A stretch of DNA of 64,000 nt from Pseudolysinimonas sp051954455 (GCF_051954455.1 NZ_JBQCHS010000002.1:23689-87688), one strand, 5' to 3'. Positions 9,622-18,341 are shown, counted from the first letter of the stretch. The notes: generated by a model from the sequence alone, not told the origin. A program made the numbers and translations.

Positions 9622-11277
9622 CTACCCGTTCCCGAGCAGGGAGACCGAGATGCCGAGCGGCGCCACGTCGAGGGTGAACGGCTGGATCCCGAGGACTCCG
9701 AGCAGGCCGCCGACCAGCCCGCCGACGGCCTGGCTGACCGTGGCGGAGTTCGTCCCCTGCGGCAGGCCGCTGACGTGCAGGGCCCAGTGCCCGTCCTGCG
9801 CGACGACCGTCGTGTAGACCGAACCCGCGACCTGGGCCGTGACGGTCGCTCCCGGCGTCCCCGTGCCGGACAGGTCGAGGTTCACCGTCGCCTGGACCGG
9901 GGCGCCTCCGGGCGGGGTCACGCTGTCCACGACGCCCCCGACGGTCTGCCCGACGCCGCTCACGACGCCTCCGACGGTCTGGCCCGCGCCGCCGACCACA
10001 CCGCCGACGACACCCCCGACCGTCTGCCCGACGCCGCCGACGACTCCGCCCACGGCGGTGCCGACGTCGCCGACGACCTGCGACACCGTGCCGCCGACGC
10101 CGCCGACCGCGGGGCCGGATGCGGCGGGCGCGGCGAGCAGGCTGCCATCCCCCGGAGCGCCGGTGACCGGCGCGGCGCTCACGACGGGGACGGCGTCGAG
10201 GATGTGCTCCGCCTGTGCGGGATCGATGAGCTGCGCGGCCGTCGGCGGGGCGATCGTCGGGGTCGGCGGAAGGGAGACCGTCGTCCCGACCGCCAGGCCG
10301 CCCCCGAGCACCGCCGCAACGGCGAGCGACCCGACGAGGGTGCCCGTCGCGGCGCTGAAGCCGAGTCCCCCGGCCGCGGCCGACGCCGCCACCGTCGAGC
10401 CGGCCGTGGCCGCCGTGCCGACCGCCTGCACCGCGGCGGGGAGGGCGGGGACGGCCGCCGACGACGCGGCCATGGCCGACGAGGGCGCGGCCATGGCGGC
10501 GAGCACGCCACCGCCGACCACGCCGCCGAGGATGAGCGGGATGAGGACGAACGAGAGGTGCGAGCCGACCTCCTCGACCTCCTCCGACACGATCGCGCAC
10601 TTGGTGCAGGTCGCGAGATGCTCCTCGACGCGCTTGCGGTCGCGCTCGCCGAGGCCGTCGCGGGCGTGGTCTCCGAGCTTGCTCATCACGAACTGGCACT
10701 CGCCGGACGCCTGCGCGTCGTTGATGTGCGCCTGCAGCCACGCCTTCCGCAGCCCTTCGCGGGCGCGGTATGAGAGCGCCGCGACGCCGTTGGCGGTCAT
10801 GCCCATGAGCGGCGCGACCTCGTGCGGGTCCATCCCCTCGACCTCGGTGTACCAGAGCACCGTCTGCCAGCGCTCGGGCAGCGAACGGAACGCCCGCGCG
10901 GTCAGGGTGCGGTCGAGAGCATAGGTCGCCGGGTCGTCCGGGATCCTTTCGTCCTCGAAGTCCTCCATGAGGTCCACCTGCACGGAGTGCGACTGCTGCA
11001 CGCCCCACGTCGCCGCGAGGTTGCGGATGGTCGTGTACAGATACGGGCGGAAGGCGCCGGCGGGTCCGCCGCCCGCCAGCACACGTTGGAAGATGCGCGC
11101 GTACGCCTCAGAGACGAGGTCGTCCGCATCGATCGACGACGTGCACTGGCGGGCGACGCGAGCAGCCGAGCGGAAGTGGCGCTGCCACAGTTCTCCGTAG
11201 GCGCGCGTATCCCCCGATCGCGCGCTCTCGATCAATTCCGCGTCCGAAGTGGTGAGCTTCGAGATCTGGCTGCTCAT
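9622..11277 (-). CDS. ECF sigma factor fused to zinc-finger, membrane and Ig-like domains
   Basis: This is a 551-residue composite protein. Residues 1-90 are sigma region 2 (SIDADDLVSEAYARIFQ). Residues about 125-180 are sigma region 4 (LPERWQTVLWYTEVEGM, then a helix-turn-helix). A zinc-finger anti-sigma-like motif follows (H220, C224, C227: HLATCTKC), then a membrane helix at about 242-262 and a second hydrophobic stretch near 312-333. A long low-complexity part is built of VGGVVGGVGQT-like repeats (about 395-470). The end resembles a bacterial Ig-like domain (GTGTPGATVTAQV and DGHWALHVSGLP). Soluble ECF sigmas are about 180 residues, so this looks like a sigma and its membrane anti-sigma fused into one membrane-tethered polypeptide. 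I infer a role in envelope sensing. No separate anti-sigma gene is adjacent. Confidence 0.82.
   Translation of the reverse strand: MSSQISKLTTSDAELIESARSGDTRAYGELWQRHFRSAARVARQCTSSIDADDLVSEAYARIFQRVLAGGGPAGAFRPYLYTTIRNLAATWGVQQSHSVQVDLMEDFEDERIPDDPATYALDRTLTARAFRSLPERWQTVLWYTEVEGMDPHEVAPLMGMTANGVAALSYRAREGLRKAWLQAHINDAQASGECQFVMSKLGDHARDGLGERDRKRVEEHLATCTKCAIVSEEVEEVGSHLSFVLIPLILGGVVGGGVLAAMAAPSSAMAASSAAVPALPAAVQAVGTAATAGSTVAASAAAGGLGFSAATGTLVGSLAVAAVLGGGLAVGTTVSLPPTPTIAPPTAAQLIDPAQAEHILDAVPVVSAAPVTGAPGDGSLLAAPAASGPAVGGVGGTVSQVVGDVGTAVGGVVGGVGQTVGGVVGGVVGGAGQTVGGVVSGVGQTVGGVVDSVTPPGGAPVQATVNLDLSGTGTPGATVTAQVAGSVYTTVVAQDGHWALHVSGLPQGTNSATVSQAVGGLVGGLLGVLGIQPFTLDVAPLGISVSLLGNG
10005..10095 (-). 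repeat. Coding repeats for VGGVVGGVGQT units in the sigma fusion
   Basis: Degenerate GC-rich repeats encode Gly-Val-rich units in the linker of the sigma-factor fusion. They form a flexible stalk between the membrane helices and the C-terminal Ig-like domain. The boundaries are approximate. Confidence 0.5.
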
Positions 11278-11477
11278 CCCCCTGATCCATTCCCGGGCCT
11301 CTCTCCCCGTGGGATGAGGACTGTCGGGAGGGTTCTGATCCGGCCCCCCGGTGACGTCCTCATCATGAGAGACTCCCGAATCCCTTCACTATGACGCGGG
11401 AATCACCCGCCGCTCACCCCCCGTTCGGGGGCCGCACGGTCCCCATCGTCACACGCCGGAGGGCCACCGCGCACGCC
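11278..11477. promoter_or_regulatory. Upstream region of the sigma fusion and downstream region of ptsI
   Basis: These 200 bp hold the promoter of the leftward sigma-fusion gene and a small hairpin (CCCCCGTTCGGGGG, about 11418-11431) that may end ptsI transcription. An AGGGGG ribosome-binding site precedes the sigma ATG. I see no gene here. Confidence 0.4.
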
Positions 11478-12974
11478 TCAGAGGTCGGCGACGGCGGCTC
11501 GGGCCTGTGCCGGGGTGACGCGTGCGAGAGCGCGGTGGACGGCGGCGCGCGACGGCGGGGCGACCGAGATGCTGGTGGCACCCATCCCGGCGAAGAGGAC
11601 GGCGAGACGGGGGTCGGCCGCCGCCTCCCCGCAGACGGAGACGGAGAGGCCGGCAGACCGGGCGCCGACGATGGCGCGCTCGACCATGCGCAGCACGCGC
11701 GGGTCGCTCGCGTCCCCCGCGCGCGACCGGGTGCGCAGCACGCCGAGCACCTGCGCGGTGAGGTCGTTGGTGCCGATCGAGACGAAGTCGACGACGCCGG
11801 CGAGGTTCGCGGTCTCCGCGGCGAGCGACGGCAGCTCGACGACGACGCCGACGGATCGCAGGCCCGCGCCGCGTGCGAGGGCGGCGAACCAGGCGGCCTC
11901 CTCTGCATCCCGCACCATGGGGGCCATGACGTGGAGCGCTCGGGCGCCCTGCGCGTCGGCGAGCGCCGCCAGCTGGTCGCGGAGCAGCGTCTCGTCGGCG
12001 CGCGGACCGCGCAGCCCCGGCGGCAGGAACGGTAGGGGCTTGTCCTCGCTCGGATCCCAGGTGCGGATCACCACCGGCAGACCCCGCGCCGCCCGCAGCA
12101 CGGCCGCGTAGGCCGCCGACTGCTCGGCACGTCCCGGTGCGGTGCGCGCCTCGAGCCAGAGCAGCTCGCTGCGGAACAGGCCGATTCCCTCGGCCCCGAG
12201 CGCGAGCGCCTCGGCCACCTCGTCGATCGCACCGACGTTGGCGAGGACGGGCAGGGGGGATCCGTCGGCGAGTTCCGCCGGACCGGTCACGACGATCGGG
12301 TGCGGCGCGGTGGCCGGGCCGGTGTCCCGCGCGACCGTGCCCGCCCCCGCATCGACCCGGATCAGCTCGCCGTCGCGCACGTCGATCGGCCCCACGCCGA
12401 GCACCGCCGGGACACCGCGCGCGCGGGCGATGATCGCGGTGTGGCCCGTGTAACCGCCGTCGGCGCAGACGAGGCCGAGGACGCGTCCCGGGTCGAGCAG
12501 GACGGCGTCGGCCGGGGCCAGATCGTCGGCGACCAGCACGAACGGCTCGTCGGATTCCGGAAGCGTGGGCAGCCGCCGCCCGCGGACCCGGGCGACGAGT
12601 CGGCGGCCCACGTCGAGCAGGTCGACCACGCGCTCGGCGGAGGCTCCCCCGGCGGCGGCGAGCAGCTCCGCGATCGCATGCACGGCTCCCGCAACGGCCG
12701 CGTCGGGCTCCTCACCGGCGGCCATGCGCGCCTCGATCCGGGCCTGGAGCATGGGATCGCGCGCCATCGCCGCCGTCGCCTCGACGATGCGCCGGCCCGC
12801 GTCGCCCGCGGACGCCGCGCGGCGCTCCAGCTCGGCCGCCACCGCGTCGATCGCGTGGGCGAGGCGCTCCTCCGGGTCGTCGAGGGGCGTGTCGGCGAGG
12901 GACTCGACCGTCGGCATGCGGCGAACCGGTCCGACGGCAACCCCGTCGCCGATGCCGATCCCGTTCCACGTCAT
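11478..12974 (-). CDS. ptsI: Phosphoenolpyruvate-protein phosphotransferase (PTS enzyme I)
   Basis: This 498-residue cytoplasmic enzyme takes phosphate from phosphoenolpyruvate and passes it to HPr to drive sugar PTS import. The phosphorylated His lies in GGYTGHTAIIARARG. The PEP-binding barrel shows LFRSELLWLE, RTWDPSEDKPLPFL, SIGTNDLTAQV and the catalytic Cys in VSVCGEAA. It is shorter than typical enzyme I (about 570 residues), mainly at the N-terminal HPr-binding part. Reading upstream of the ATG at 12974 gives only Arg-rich shadow sequence. No HPr or EII gene is adjacent. A TAGGCT box on the minus strand lies 20 bases before the ATG. Confidence 0.88.
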   Translation of the reverse strand: MTWNGIGIGDGVAVGPVRRMPTVESLADTPLDDPEERLAHAIDAVAAELERRAASAGDAGRRIVEATAAMARDPMLQARIEARMAAGEEPDAAVAGAVHAIAELLAAAGGASAERVVDLLDVGRRLVARVRGRRLPTLPESDEPFVLVADDLAPADAVLLDPGRVLGLVCADGGYTGHTAIIARARGVPAVLGVGPIDVRDGELIRVDAGAGTVARDTGPATAPHPIVVTGPAELADGSPLPVLANVGAIDEVAEALALGAEGIGLFRSELLWLEARTAPGRAEQSAAYAAVLRAARGLPVVIRTWDPSEDKPLPFLPPGLRGPRADETLLRDQLAALADAQGARALHVMAPMVRDAEEAAWFAALARGAGLRSVGVVVELPSLAAETANLAGVVDFVSIGTNDLTAQVLGVLRTRSRAGDASDPRVLRMVERAIVGARSAGLSVSVCGEAAADPRLAVLFAGMGATSISVAPPSRAAVHRALARVTPAQARAAVADL

Positions 12975-12994
12975 CTGGATGCCTGCCGAGCGCC

Positions 12995-13000
12995 AGCCTA
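12995..13000 (-). promoter_or_regulatory. -10 box TAGGCT of ptsI
   Basis: The box lies 20 bases before the ptsI ATG and is back to back with the TAGGCT box of the divergent yihY-like gene. A short leader is predicted. Confidence 0.4.
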
Positions 13001-13019
13001 GCCGCGCGGAGGCCCGCCC

Positions 13020-13025
13020 TAGGCT
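13020..13025 (+). promoter_or_regulatory. -10 box TAGGCT of the YihY gene (predicted leaderless)
   Basis: TAGGCT-GGCTCC-ATG (13032). The 6-base spacing predicts transcription starting at or very near the A of ATG. Confidence 0.5.
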
Positions 13026-13031
13026 GGCTCC

Positions 13032-14240
13032 ATGGCGCGCAGCACGGCTCCGAGGATCCGCGCGGGGCATGACGGGACGGCGCCCGCCCGTTCGCCGCGC
13101 GGCGACCGGCTCCCCCGGTCCGCCACGGCGGTACCGACCGCCGCATCGCCTCTCGTGGCGCGCGTCCGCGACGTCGCGGACCGGGTGCAGAAGCTGAAGC
13201 CGGTGCGGGTGTTCCGCCGGTACGGCGATCGGCGCGGCGCACTCCTCGCCGCCGGACTGTCGTTCCAGGCGGTCTTCGCCGTGTTCGCGGCGATCTGGGT
13301 CGCGTTCTCGGTCGCCGGGCTCGCGATCGGCGCGAACACGCAGGTCCGCGACGCGCTGTTCGACCTGATCGGCAACGCGGTGCCGGGGCTGATCGACCGC
13401 GGCGGGTCGGGCGGCGCGATCTCCGAGAAGGCACTCCTCTCGACCCCCGCGCTCAGCTGGACGGGCGCCATCGCCCTGGTCGGCACGCTCTTCACGGCGG
13501 TCGGATGGCTCGGGTCGGCCCGCGACGCCGTGCGCGACCTCGCCGGGCTCGCGGCGCCCGCCACCAATTTCGCGCTCCTCAAGCTGAAGGACCTCGGCCT
13601 CGCCCTCGCGTTCGGCGTCGCGCTCATCGTGTCGGCGGCCCTGTCCGTGTTCAGCACCGCCGCCATGAACGCCACCCTCGACCTGCTGCACGTCGACTCG
13701 CGTTCGCTCGCCGCGATCCTCGTCGCCCGCATCATCGGGCTGGCGCTCATGTTCGGGCTCGACGCGTGCGTCCTCGCCGCCCTGTACCGCGTACTCGCCG
13801 GGGTGCCGATCCCGCGGGCGCCGCTCTGGCAGGGCGCCCTGCTCGGCGCGCTCGCGCTCGGCGCCCTGAAGGTGCTCGGCACCTCGCTCCTCGGCGGCGC
13901 GACGAAGAACCCGCTCCTCGCCTCGTTCGCCGTGATCATCGGGCTGCTGATCTGGTTCAACCTGATGTGCCAGGTCGTCCTCCTCGCGGCGGCGTGGATC
14001 ATCGTGACCGCCACCGACCGCGGCGTTCCGCTCGACCCGGTCGGCGAACGGCGCACGCGCGATGCCGAGGTCCGGCTCCGCGCGGAGCTGGAACGCCAGA
14101 TCCGTCGCGAGGTCGAGGAGGCGCTGCCGCCCGGTGTCCGGTGGTTCGTGCGCCGGCGGCACAAGCGCATCGAGGACGGCGCCGACGACGAGACCGGCGC
14201 GATCCCCACCGCACCGACGCCGCCCGCCGCGCGGCGGTGA
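13032..14240 (+). CDS. YihY/BrkB family inner membrane protein
   Basis: This 402-residue multi-pass membrane protein has the usual YihY features: a first helix with RGALLAAGLSFQAVFAVFA, and later segments NPLLASFAVIIGLLIWFNLMCQVVLLAAAWI. The N-terminal 50 residues are basic and hydrophilic, and the C-terminal 70 are charged with no helices; both ends are likely cytoplasmic. The family's function is not established; older links to RNase BN are withdrawn. It shares a divergent promoter region with ptsI and overlaps the HAD gene at its stop (GTGA). Confidence 0.85.
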   Translation: MARSTAPRIRAGHDGTAPARSPRGDRLPRSATAVPTAASPLVARVRDVADRVQKLKPVRVFRRYGDRRGALLAAGLSFQAVFAVFAAIWVAFSVAGLAIGANTQVRDALFDLIGNAVPGLIDRGGSGGAISEKALLSTPALSWTGAIALVGTLFTAVGWLGSARDAVRDLAGLAAPATNFALLKLKDLGLALAFGVALIVSAALSVFSTAAMNATLDLLHVDSRSLAAILVARIIGLALMFGLDACVLAALYRVLAGVPIPRAPLWQGALLGALALGALKVLGTSLLGGATKNPLLASFAVIIGLLIWFNLMCQVVLLAAAWIIVTATDRGVPLDPVGERRTRDAEVRLRAELERQIRREVEEALPPGVRWFVRRRHKRIEDGADDETGAIPTAPTPPAARR

Positions 14241-14950
14241 GCGGCGTCGAGCTCGTCCTGCTCGACCTCGACGAGACGCTTCTCGACCACGGGTCGGCGG
14301 CCCGCGCGGGCCTGCTGCAGCACCCTGACGTGCTCGCGTACGAGCCGGATCCGGATGCGGCGTTCGATCGCTGGCACGCACTCGAGGAGGAGCACTACGC
14401 GCGCTACCTCGCCGGAGAACTCGGGCATCAGGAGCAGCGCCGCGCGCGGGTGCGCGCCTACCTGGCGCCGCTCGGCGTCGTGCACGACTCCGACGCCGAG
14501 ACCGACGCGTGGTTCGGCGCCTACCAGCACGCGGCACATGCGGCGTGGGCCCTGTTCGATGACGTGCTCCCCTGCCTCGCTGCCCTCGGTGACCGGCGCA
14601 TCGGCGTCATCACGAACGGCGAGGCGGCGCCCCAGCGCGCCAAGCTCGCCGCCCTGGGGCTCGACCACCGGGTCGATCCGGTCGTCTGCAGCGGCGCGGT
14701 CGGCGTCGCGAAGCCGGACCCGCGGATCTTCGCGATCGCCTGCGAGGAGGCCGGGATCCCCGCCCACCGCGCCTGCTACGTGGGCGACCGCCTCCGCACC
14801 GACGCGATCGGCGCGGCCCGGGCGGGTCTCCGCGGGGTCTGGCTCGACCGTCCCGGCGGTGCGACGCCCGTCGAGCTCGTCGAGGCGGAGCGCGAAGGGG
14901 TCGCCGTCGTGCGCTCGCTCGCCGCGCTGCCGGCGCTGCTCGCCCGTTAG
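14237..14950 (+). CDS. HAD superfamily phosphatase
   Basis: This 237-residue cytoplasmic hydrolase has all HAD motifs: DLDETLLDHG (nucleophile and general acid Asp), VITNGE (motif II), KPDPRIF with the motif III Lys, and GDRLRTDAIGAARAG (motif IV). A helical cap lies between motifs I and II, as in the class that includes YjjG-type nucleotidases and haloacid dehalogenases. The GTG start overlaps the YihY stop. The substrate cannot be assigned. The stop codon TAG also forms part of the -10 box of the exonuclease gene. Confidence 0.82.
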   Translation: MSGVELVLLDLDETLLDHGSAARAGLLQHPDVLAYEPDPDAAFDRWHALEEEHYARYLAGELGHQEQRRARVRAYLAPLGVVHDSDAETDAWFGAYQHAAHAAWALFDDVLPCLAALGDRRIGVITNGEAAPQRAKLAALGLDHRVDPVVCSGAVGVAKPDPRIFAIACEEAGIPAHRACYVGDRLRTDAIGAARAGLRGVWLDRPGGATPVELVEAEREGVAVVRSLAALPALLAR

Positions 14951-14953
14951 CCT
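14948..14953 (+). promoter_or_regulatory. -10 box TAGCCT of the exonuclease III gene (predicted leaderless)
   Basis: TAGCCT-GGACGG-GTG (14960). The box begins with the stop codon of the HAD gene. Confidence 0.45.
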
Positions 14954-14959
14954 GGACGG

Positions 14960-15796
14960 GTGGCCCGCCCCCTCCGCATCGCGTCCGTCAACGTGAACGG
15001 CGTGCGCGCCGCGTTCCGCAAGGGCATGGGCGAGTGGCTGGCCGGGCGCGACGTCGACATCCTCGCGCTGCAGGAGGTGCGGGCGGAGACCGACGACCTC
15101 GCCGCGCTGCTCGGCGACGAGTGGGCGGTGCTCCACGATCCCGCGACGGCGAAGGGGCGCGCGGGCGTCGCGCTCGCCTCCCGACGGACGGCGACGATCC
15201 ATCGCGTCGACCTCGCGATCGAGGAGGACCACGACACCGCGGGTCGCTGGCTCGAGGCCGACTACGACGTCGACGGACACGTCGTGACGGTCGTGTCGTG
15301 CTACGTGAACTCCGGCGAGGCCGACACCCCGAAGCAGGACGAGAAGTGGCGGTTCCTCGACGCGTTCGAGGCGCGGCTGCCGCGGCTTCGCGAGCACAAT
15401 CCGCTCGCCGTCGTCGTCGGCGACCTCAACGTCGGGCACCGCACGCTCGACATCCGCAACTGGAGGGGCAACGTCAAGCGCGCCGGCTTCCTGCCGCGCG
15501 AGCGTGCCTACTTCGACCGCTTCGTGGGCGCGGAGGACGACCCCCGCTACAACGACGGCGCCGGGCTCGGGTGGGTCGACGTCCACCGTCGCTTCCACCC
15601 CGACGTGGAGGGCCCGTACACGTGGTGGTCGCAGCGCGGCCAGGCGTTCGACAACGACACCGGCTGGCGGATCGACTATCAGCTGGCCACACCCGACCTC
15701 GCCGCGAAGGCGGTCCGCTACGAGATCGACCGGGCGACGGCCTACGACGAGCGATGGTCCGACCACGCGCCCGTCGTCGTCGACTACCAGCTCTGA
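14960..15796 (+). CDS. xth: Exodeoxyribonuclease III / AP endonuclease
   Basis: This 278-residue enzyme of the exonuclease III family cleaves at abasic sites and trims 3' ends in base-excision repair. Motifs run in the family order: SVNVNGVRA with the early Asn, LALQEVRAE with the metal-binding Glu, GDLNVGHRTLDI, and the C-terminal WRIDYQL and WSDHAPVVVDY with the catalytic Asp-His. The start is a GTG 6 bases after a -10 box. trpS follows after 17 bases with its own ribosome-binding site. Confidence 0.9.
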   Translation: MARPLRIASVNVNGVRAAFRKGMGEWLAGRDVDILALQEVRAETDDLAALLGDEWAVLHDPATAKGRAGVALASRRTATIHRVDLAIEEDHDTAGRWLEADYDVDGHVVTVVSCYVNSGEADTPKQDEKWRFLDAFEARLPRLREHNPLAVVVGDLNVGHRTLDIRNWRGNVKRAGFLPRERAYFDRFVGAEDDPRYNDGAGLGWVDVHRRFHPDVEGPYTWWSQRGQAFDNDTGWRIDYQLATPDLAAKAVRYEIDRATAYDERWSDHAPVVVDYQL

Positions 15797-15813
15797 TCTC
15801 GAAGGAACACGTC

Positions 15814-16818
15814 ATGACCAAGCCCGTCCTCTTCTCGGGCATGCAGCCGAGCGCCGACTCGCTGCACGCCGGCAACTACATCGGCGCGCTCCTGCAGTGG
15901 AAGGCGATGCAGGACGACCACGACGCGTACTTCTGCGTCGTCGACCTGCACGCGATCACCGTGCCGCAGGATCCCGCGAAGCTCCGCGAAGCCACCCGCC
16001 GCACCGCGGCGCAGTACATCGCCGCGGGCATCGACCCGTCGCGCTCGACGCTGTTCGTGCAGTCGCACGTTCCGGCGCACGCGCAGCTCGCCTGGGTGCT
16101 CGACACCATCACCGGGGACGGCGAGGCGCGCCGGATGACGCAGTACAAGGACAAGACGCAGAAGCAGGGCGCGGATGCCGCCTCCATCGGCCTGCTGGTC
16201 TACCCGATCCTGCAGGCGGCCGACGTGCTGCTCTACGACGCCGAGATCGTGCCGGTCGGCGAGGATCAGCGCCAGCACATCGAGCTGACGCGCAACCTCG
16301 CGCAGCGGTTCAACCAGCGCTTCGGGGAGACGTTCGTGGTGCCCGAGCTGTCGATCCCGCGCGAGACCGCGAAGATCTACGACCTGCAGAACCCCGCCGC
16401 GAAGATGTCGAAGTCGGGGCCGACCGAGCAGGGCATCCTCTGGGTGCTCGACGAGCCATCGGTGTCGGCCAAGAAGGTGCGCTCGGCCGTCACCGACAAT
16501 GACCGCGAGATCCGCTACGACCCGGAGGCCAAGCCCGGGGTGTCGAACCTGCTGACGATCCTCTCGGTCTTCGGCGGGACGCCGATCGCGACGCTCGTCG
16601 ACGAGTTCGCGGGCAAGGGCTACGGCGATCTCAAGGCGGCGACGGCGGATGCGGTGGTCGCGGAGTTCGCCCCCGTCCGCGAGCGCGCCCTCGAGCTGCT
16701 CGCCGATCCCGCGGAGCTCGACCGCGTGCTCGCCGTCAACGCGGATCGCGCGAACGACGTCGCCGAGGCGACGCTCCAGCGCGTGTACGACCGCGTCGGA
16801 TTCCTGCGCCGCCCGTGA
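15814..16818 (+). CDS. trpS: Tryptophanyl-tRNA synthetase
   Basis: This 334-residue class I synthetase charges tRNA-Trp. The HIGH-type motif is in SLHAGNYIGAL near the N-terminus and the KMSKS loop is in AAKMSKSGPTEQ near residue 197. Other typical segments are SHVPAHAQLAW, MTQYKDK and VPVGEDQRQHIELTRN. The length is normal for bacterial TrpS. The ATG at 15814 follows a GAAGGA ribosome-binding site; longer in-frame reading upstream overlaps the exonuclease gene and is unrelated. The stop overlaps the GNAT gene start (GTGA). Confidence 0.95.
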   Translation: MTKPVLFSGMQPSADSLHAGNYIGALLQWKAMQDDHDAYFCVVDLHAITVPQDPAKLREATRRTAAQYIAAGIDPSRSTLFVQSHVPAHAQLAWVLDTITGDGEARRMTQYKDKTQKQGADAASIGLLVYPILQAADVLLYDAEIVPVGEDQRQHIELTRNLAQRFNQRFGETFVVPELSIPRETAKIYDLQNPAAKMSKSGPTEQGILWVLDEPSVSAKKVRSAVTDNDREIRYDPEAKPGVSNLLTILSVFGGTPIATLVDEFAGKGYGDLKAATADAVVAEFAPVRERALELLADPAELDRVLAVNADRANDVAEATLQRVYDRVGFLRRP

Positions 16819-17366
16819 AGCCGGTCGCGCTGCGCTCGGACCGGCTCGTCCTCGACCAGCCGGGCGCCGCCGACGTCGATGACATCACGCGGTACTGCCA
16901 GGACCCGGTGTTCGAGCGCTACCTGACGACGCCGTGGCCGTACGAGCGGCTGCACGCGGTCGGGTTCCTCCACAACGTCGTCGAACCCGGCTGGGCCGAG
17001 GACCGCGAGTACACCTGGGCGCTGCGACGCACCGAGGGCGGCCCGCTGATCGGTGTGATCGCGTGGCGGTCCCGCCTCGGCGACGTCGGCTTCTGGCTGG
17101 GCGCCGAGCACCGCGGTGCCGGCCTCATGGCCGAGGCGCTCGGCGTGGTCGCCGACTGGGTCTTCGCGCAGGACGTCCCCGTCATCCGGTGGGAATGCGC
17201 GGTGGGCAACATCGCGTCGGCGTCGACCGCGCGCGCGGTCGGCTTCCGCTACACGGGCGAGGCGCCACTCGACGTCCCGGCGCGGGACGGCTCGCGGCCG
17301 CCCGGATGGCACGGCGAGCTGACCCCGATCAGCCCGCGCACGCCGCGACCCGGCTGGCCGATATAG
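16815..17366 (+). CDS. GNAT family N-acetyltransferase (RimJ/RimL type)
   Basis: This 183-residue acetyltransferase uses acetyl-CoA. The N-terminal LRSDRLVLDQPGAADVD pattern and the acetyl-CoA loop near WLGAEHRGAGLMAEALG, followed by NIASASTARAVGFRYTGE, match the GNAT subgroup that acetylates ribosomal-protein N-termini or small amines. The GTG start overlaps the trpS stop by 4 bases. The exact acceptor is unknown. Confidence 0.82.
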   Translation: MKPVALRSDRLVLDQPGAADVDDITRYCQDPVFERYLTTPWPYERLHAVGFLHNVVEPGWAEDREYTWALRRTEGGPLIGVIAWRSRLGDVGFWLGAEHRGAGLMAEALGVVADWVFAQDVPVIRWECAVGNIASASTARAVGFRYTGEAPLDVPARDGSRPPGWHGELTPISPRTPRPGWPI

Positions 17367-17390
17367 GACCTCCCCGCCCCGGGATCCTGC

Positions 17391-17453
17391 GTCTCGGGTC
17401 TCGCGCCTCGCGTCTCGCGCTTCGCGCCTCGCGTCTCGCGTCTCGCGTCTCGC
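17391..17453 (+). repeat. Nine tandem 7-bp repeats, consensus GTCTCGC
   Basis: Nine in-phase heptamers (mostly GTCTCGC, with GCCTCGC and GCTTCGC variants) run without interruption and end exactly where the GTCGAAAGTTCAGG inverted-repeat motif begins. It lies between the GNAT and AbiEi/DUF559 genes, and copy number may vary between strains. Confidence 0.85.
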
Positions 17454-17528
17454 GTCGAAAGTTCAGGTCCGAGTCGTCGCGTCCAGCCGCATCTGCGCGA
17501 CACGGACGACGCGCCCTGGACTTTTGAC
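17454..17528. repeat. 75-bp inverted-repeat element A (left flank of the AbiEi/DUF559 gene)
   Basis: The element starts with GTCGAAAGTTCAGG and ends with CCTGGACTTTTGAC, which is the same motif inverted with two mismatches. It overlaps the last 22 codons of the AbiEi/DUF559 gene. A matching element with the same end motif lies at 18431-18506. Confidence 0.7.
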
Positions 17529-18341
17529 GCTTCGGTGAGTCCGAACCGCGTTCACGACGGCACGCGCGACCAGCTCGCGGCGACCGATCACCTGGACGTA
17601 GTCGAAGCGCAGCGGCGTGTAACCCGAGGCCATCGCGACCGCGTCGCGGTCGTGATCGCGGCGCTGCTGCTGCGAAGTGCGGTGCGTCGCCCCGTCCAGC
17701 TCGACGATCACGCACCCCTCGACGAGAAGATCCACGCTGCCGACGCCCACGATGCTCGCCTGCGGCTCGACGTGAAGGCCCAGGTCGCGGATGGCGAGCC
17801 GCGTGAGCGACTCGAGACCGGACTCCGCCGAGGGGTCGGCATCGATGAGCGCGCGGTCGAGAGCCGGACGGATGCACGCGACCTCATCGCGGCGCACGAC
17901 GCCGCGGCGCAGGGCGCTGTCGATGGCGGCGACGAGCTCCGGATGCGCGAGGCAGCGCGATGCCTGGACGAGGGCGTCGAGCGGCGAGACGCAGGTCACG
18001 GACGGCGCCCGGAGGAGCTCGCTCCAGTGGAGGACAGCCGGGCCCCGCGACCGCGGTCTCGAGCCGTGCGCCGGGAGGTGGACATGGGGCGCACCGCCGC
18101 TCCTCACCCAGACACCCAACCGCTGGAGCTCGGTGACGCAGGCGGCCCGCCCGCCTGCGGTGATGGCCGCGGTGATGAGCGGATCGTTATCGGGGGCGGC
18201 GAAGACCCCCTGTCGAAGTCGGACCAGATCGCGTTCCGCTACAGCCGCGCGGATCCTGCGGTCGCTCATCCCGGCATGGATCAGCCGCGCCCGTGTGACG
18301 ACTCCATCGCGTCGGAGGAGCCGCCGGATCTCGATCTGCAC
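17463..18341 (-). CDS. AbiEi-type antitoxin N-terminal domain plus DUF559 nuclease-like protein
   Basis: This 292-residue protein has a helix-turn-helix AbiEi-like N-terminus (LLRRDGVVTRARLIHAGMSDRRIRAAV, then the wing LVRLRQGVFA). The C-terminal domain has the Vsr/restriction-endonuclease-like fold of DUF559: VDLLVEGCVIVELDGATH, then DRDAVAMASGYTPLRFDYVQVI. The Glu-x-Asp plus His in VELDGATH may be the metal-binding site. No AbiEii toxin gene is adjacent, so a toxin-antitoxin role is doubtful. The gene lies inside a 1,053-bp unit bounded by 14-bp terminal inverted repeats and flanked by tandem repeats, which suggests mobility. The start is a GTG. Confidence 0.75.
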   Translation of the reverse strand: MQIEIRRLLRRDGVVTRARLIHAGMSDRRIRAAVAERDLVRLRQGVFAAPDNDPLITAAITAGGRAACVTELQRLGVWVRSGGAPHVHLPAHGSRPRSRGPAVLHWSELLRAPSVTCVSPLDALVQASRCLAHPELVAAIDSALRRGVVRRDEVACIRPALDRALIDADPSAESGLESLTRLAIRDLGLHVEPQASIVGVGSVDLLVEGCVIVELDGATHRTSQQQRRDHDRDAVAMASGYTPLRFDYVQVIGRRELVARAVVNAVRTHRSVKSPGRVVRVAQMRLDATTRT

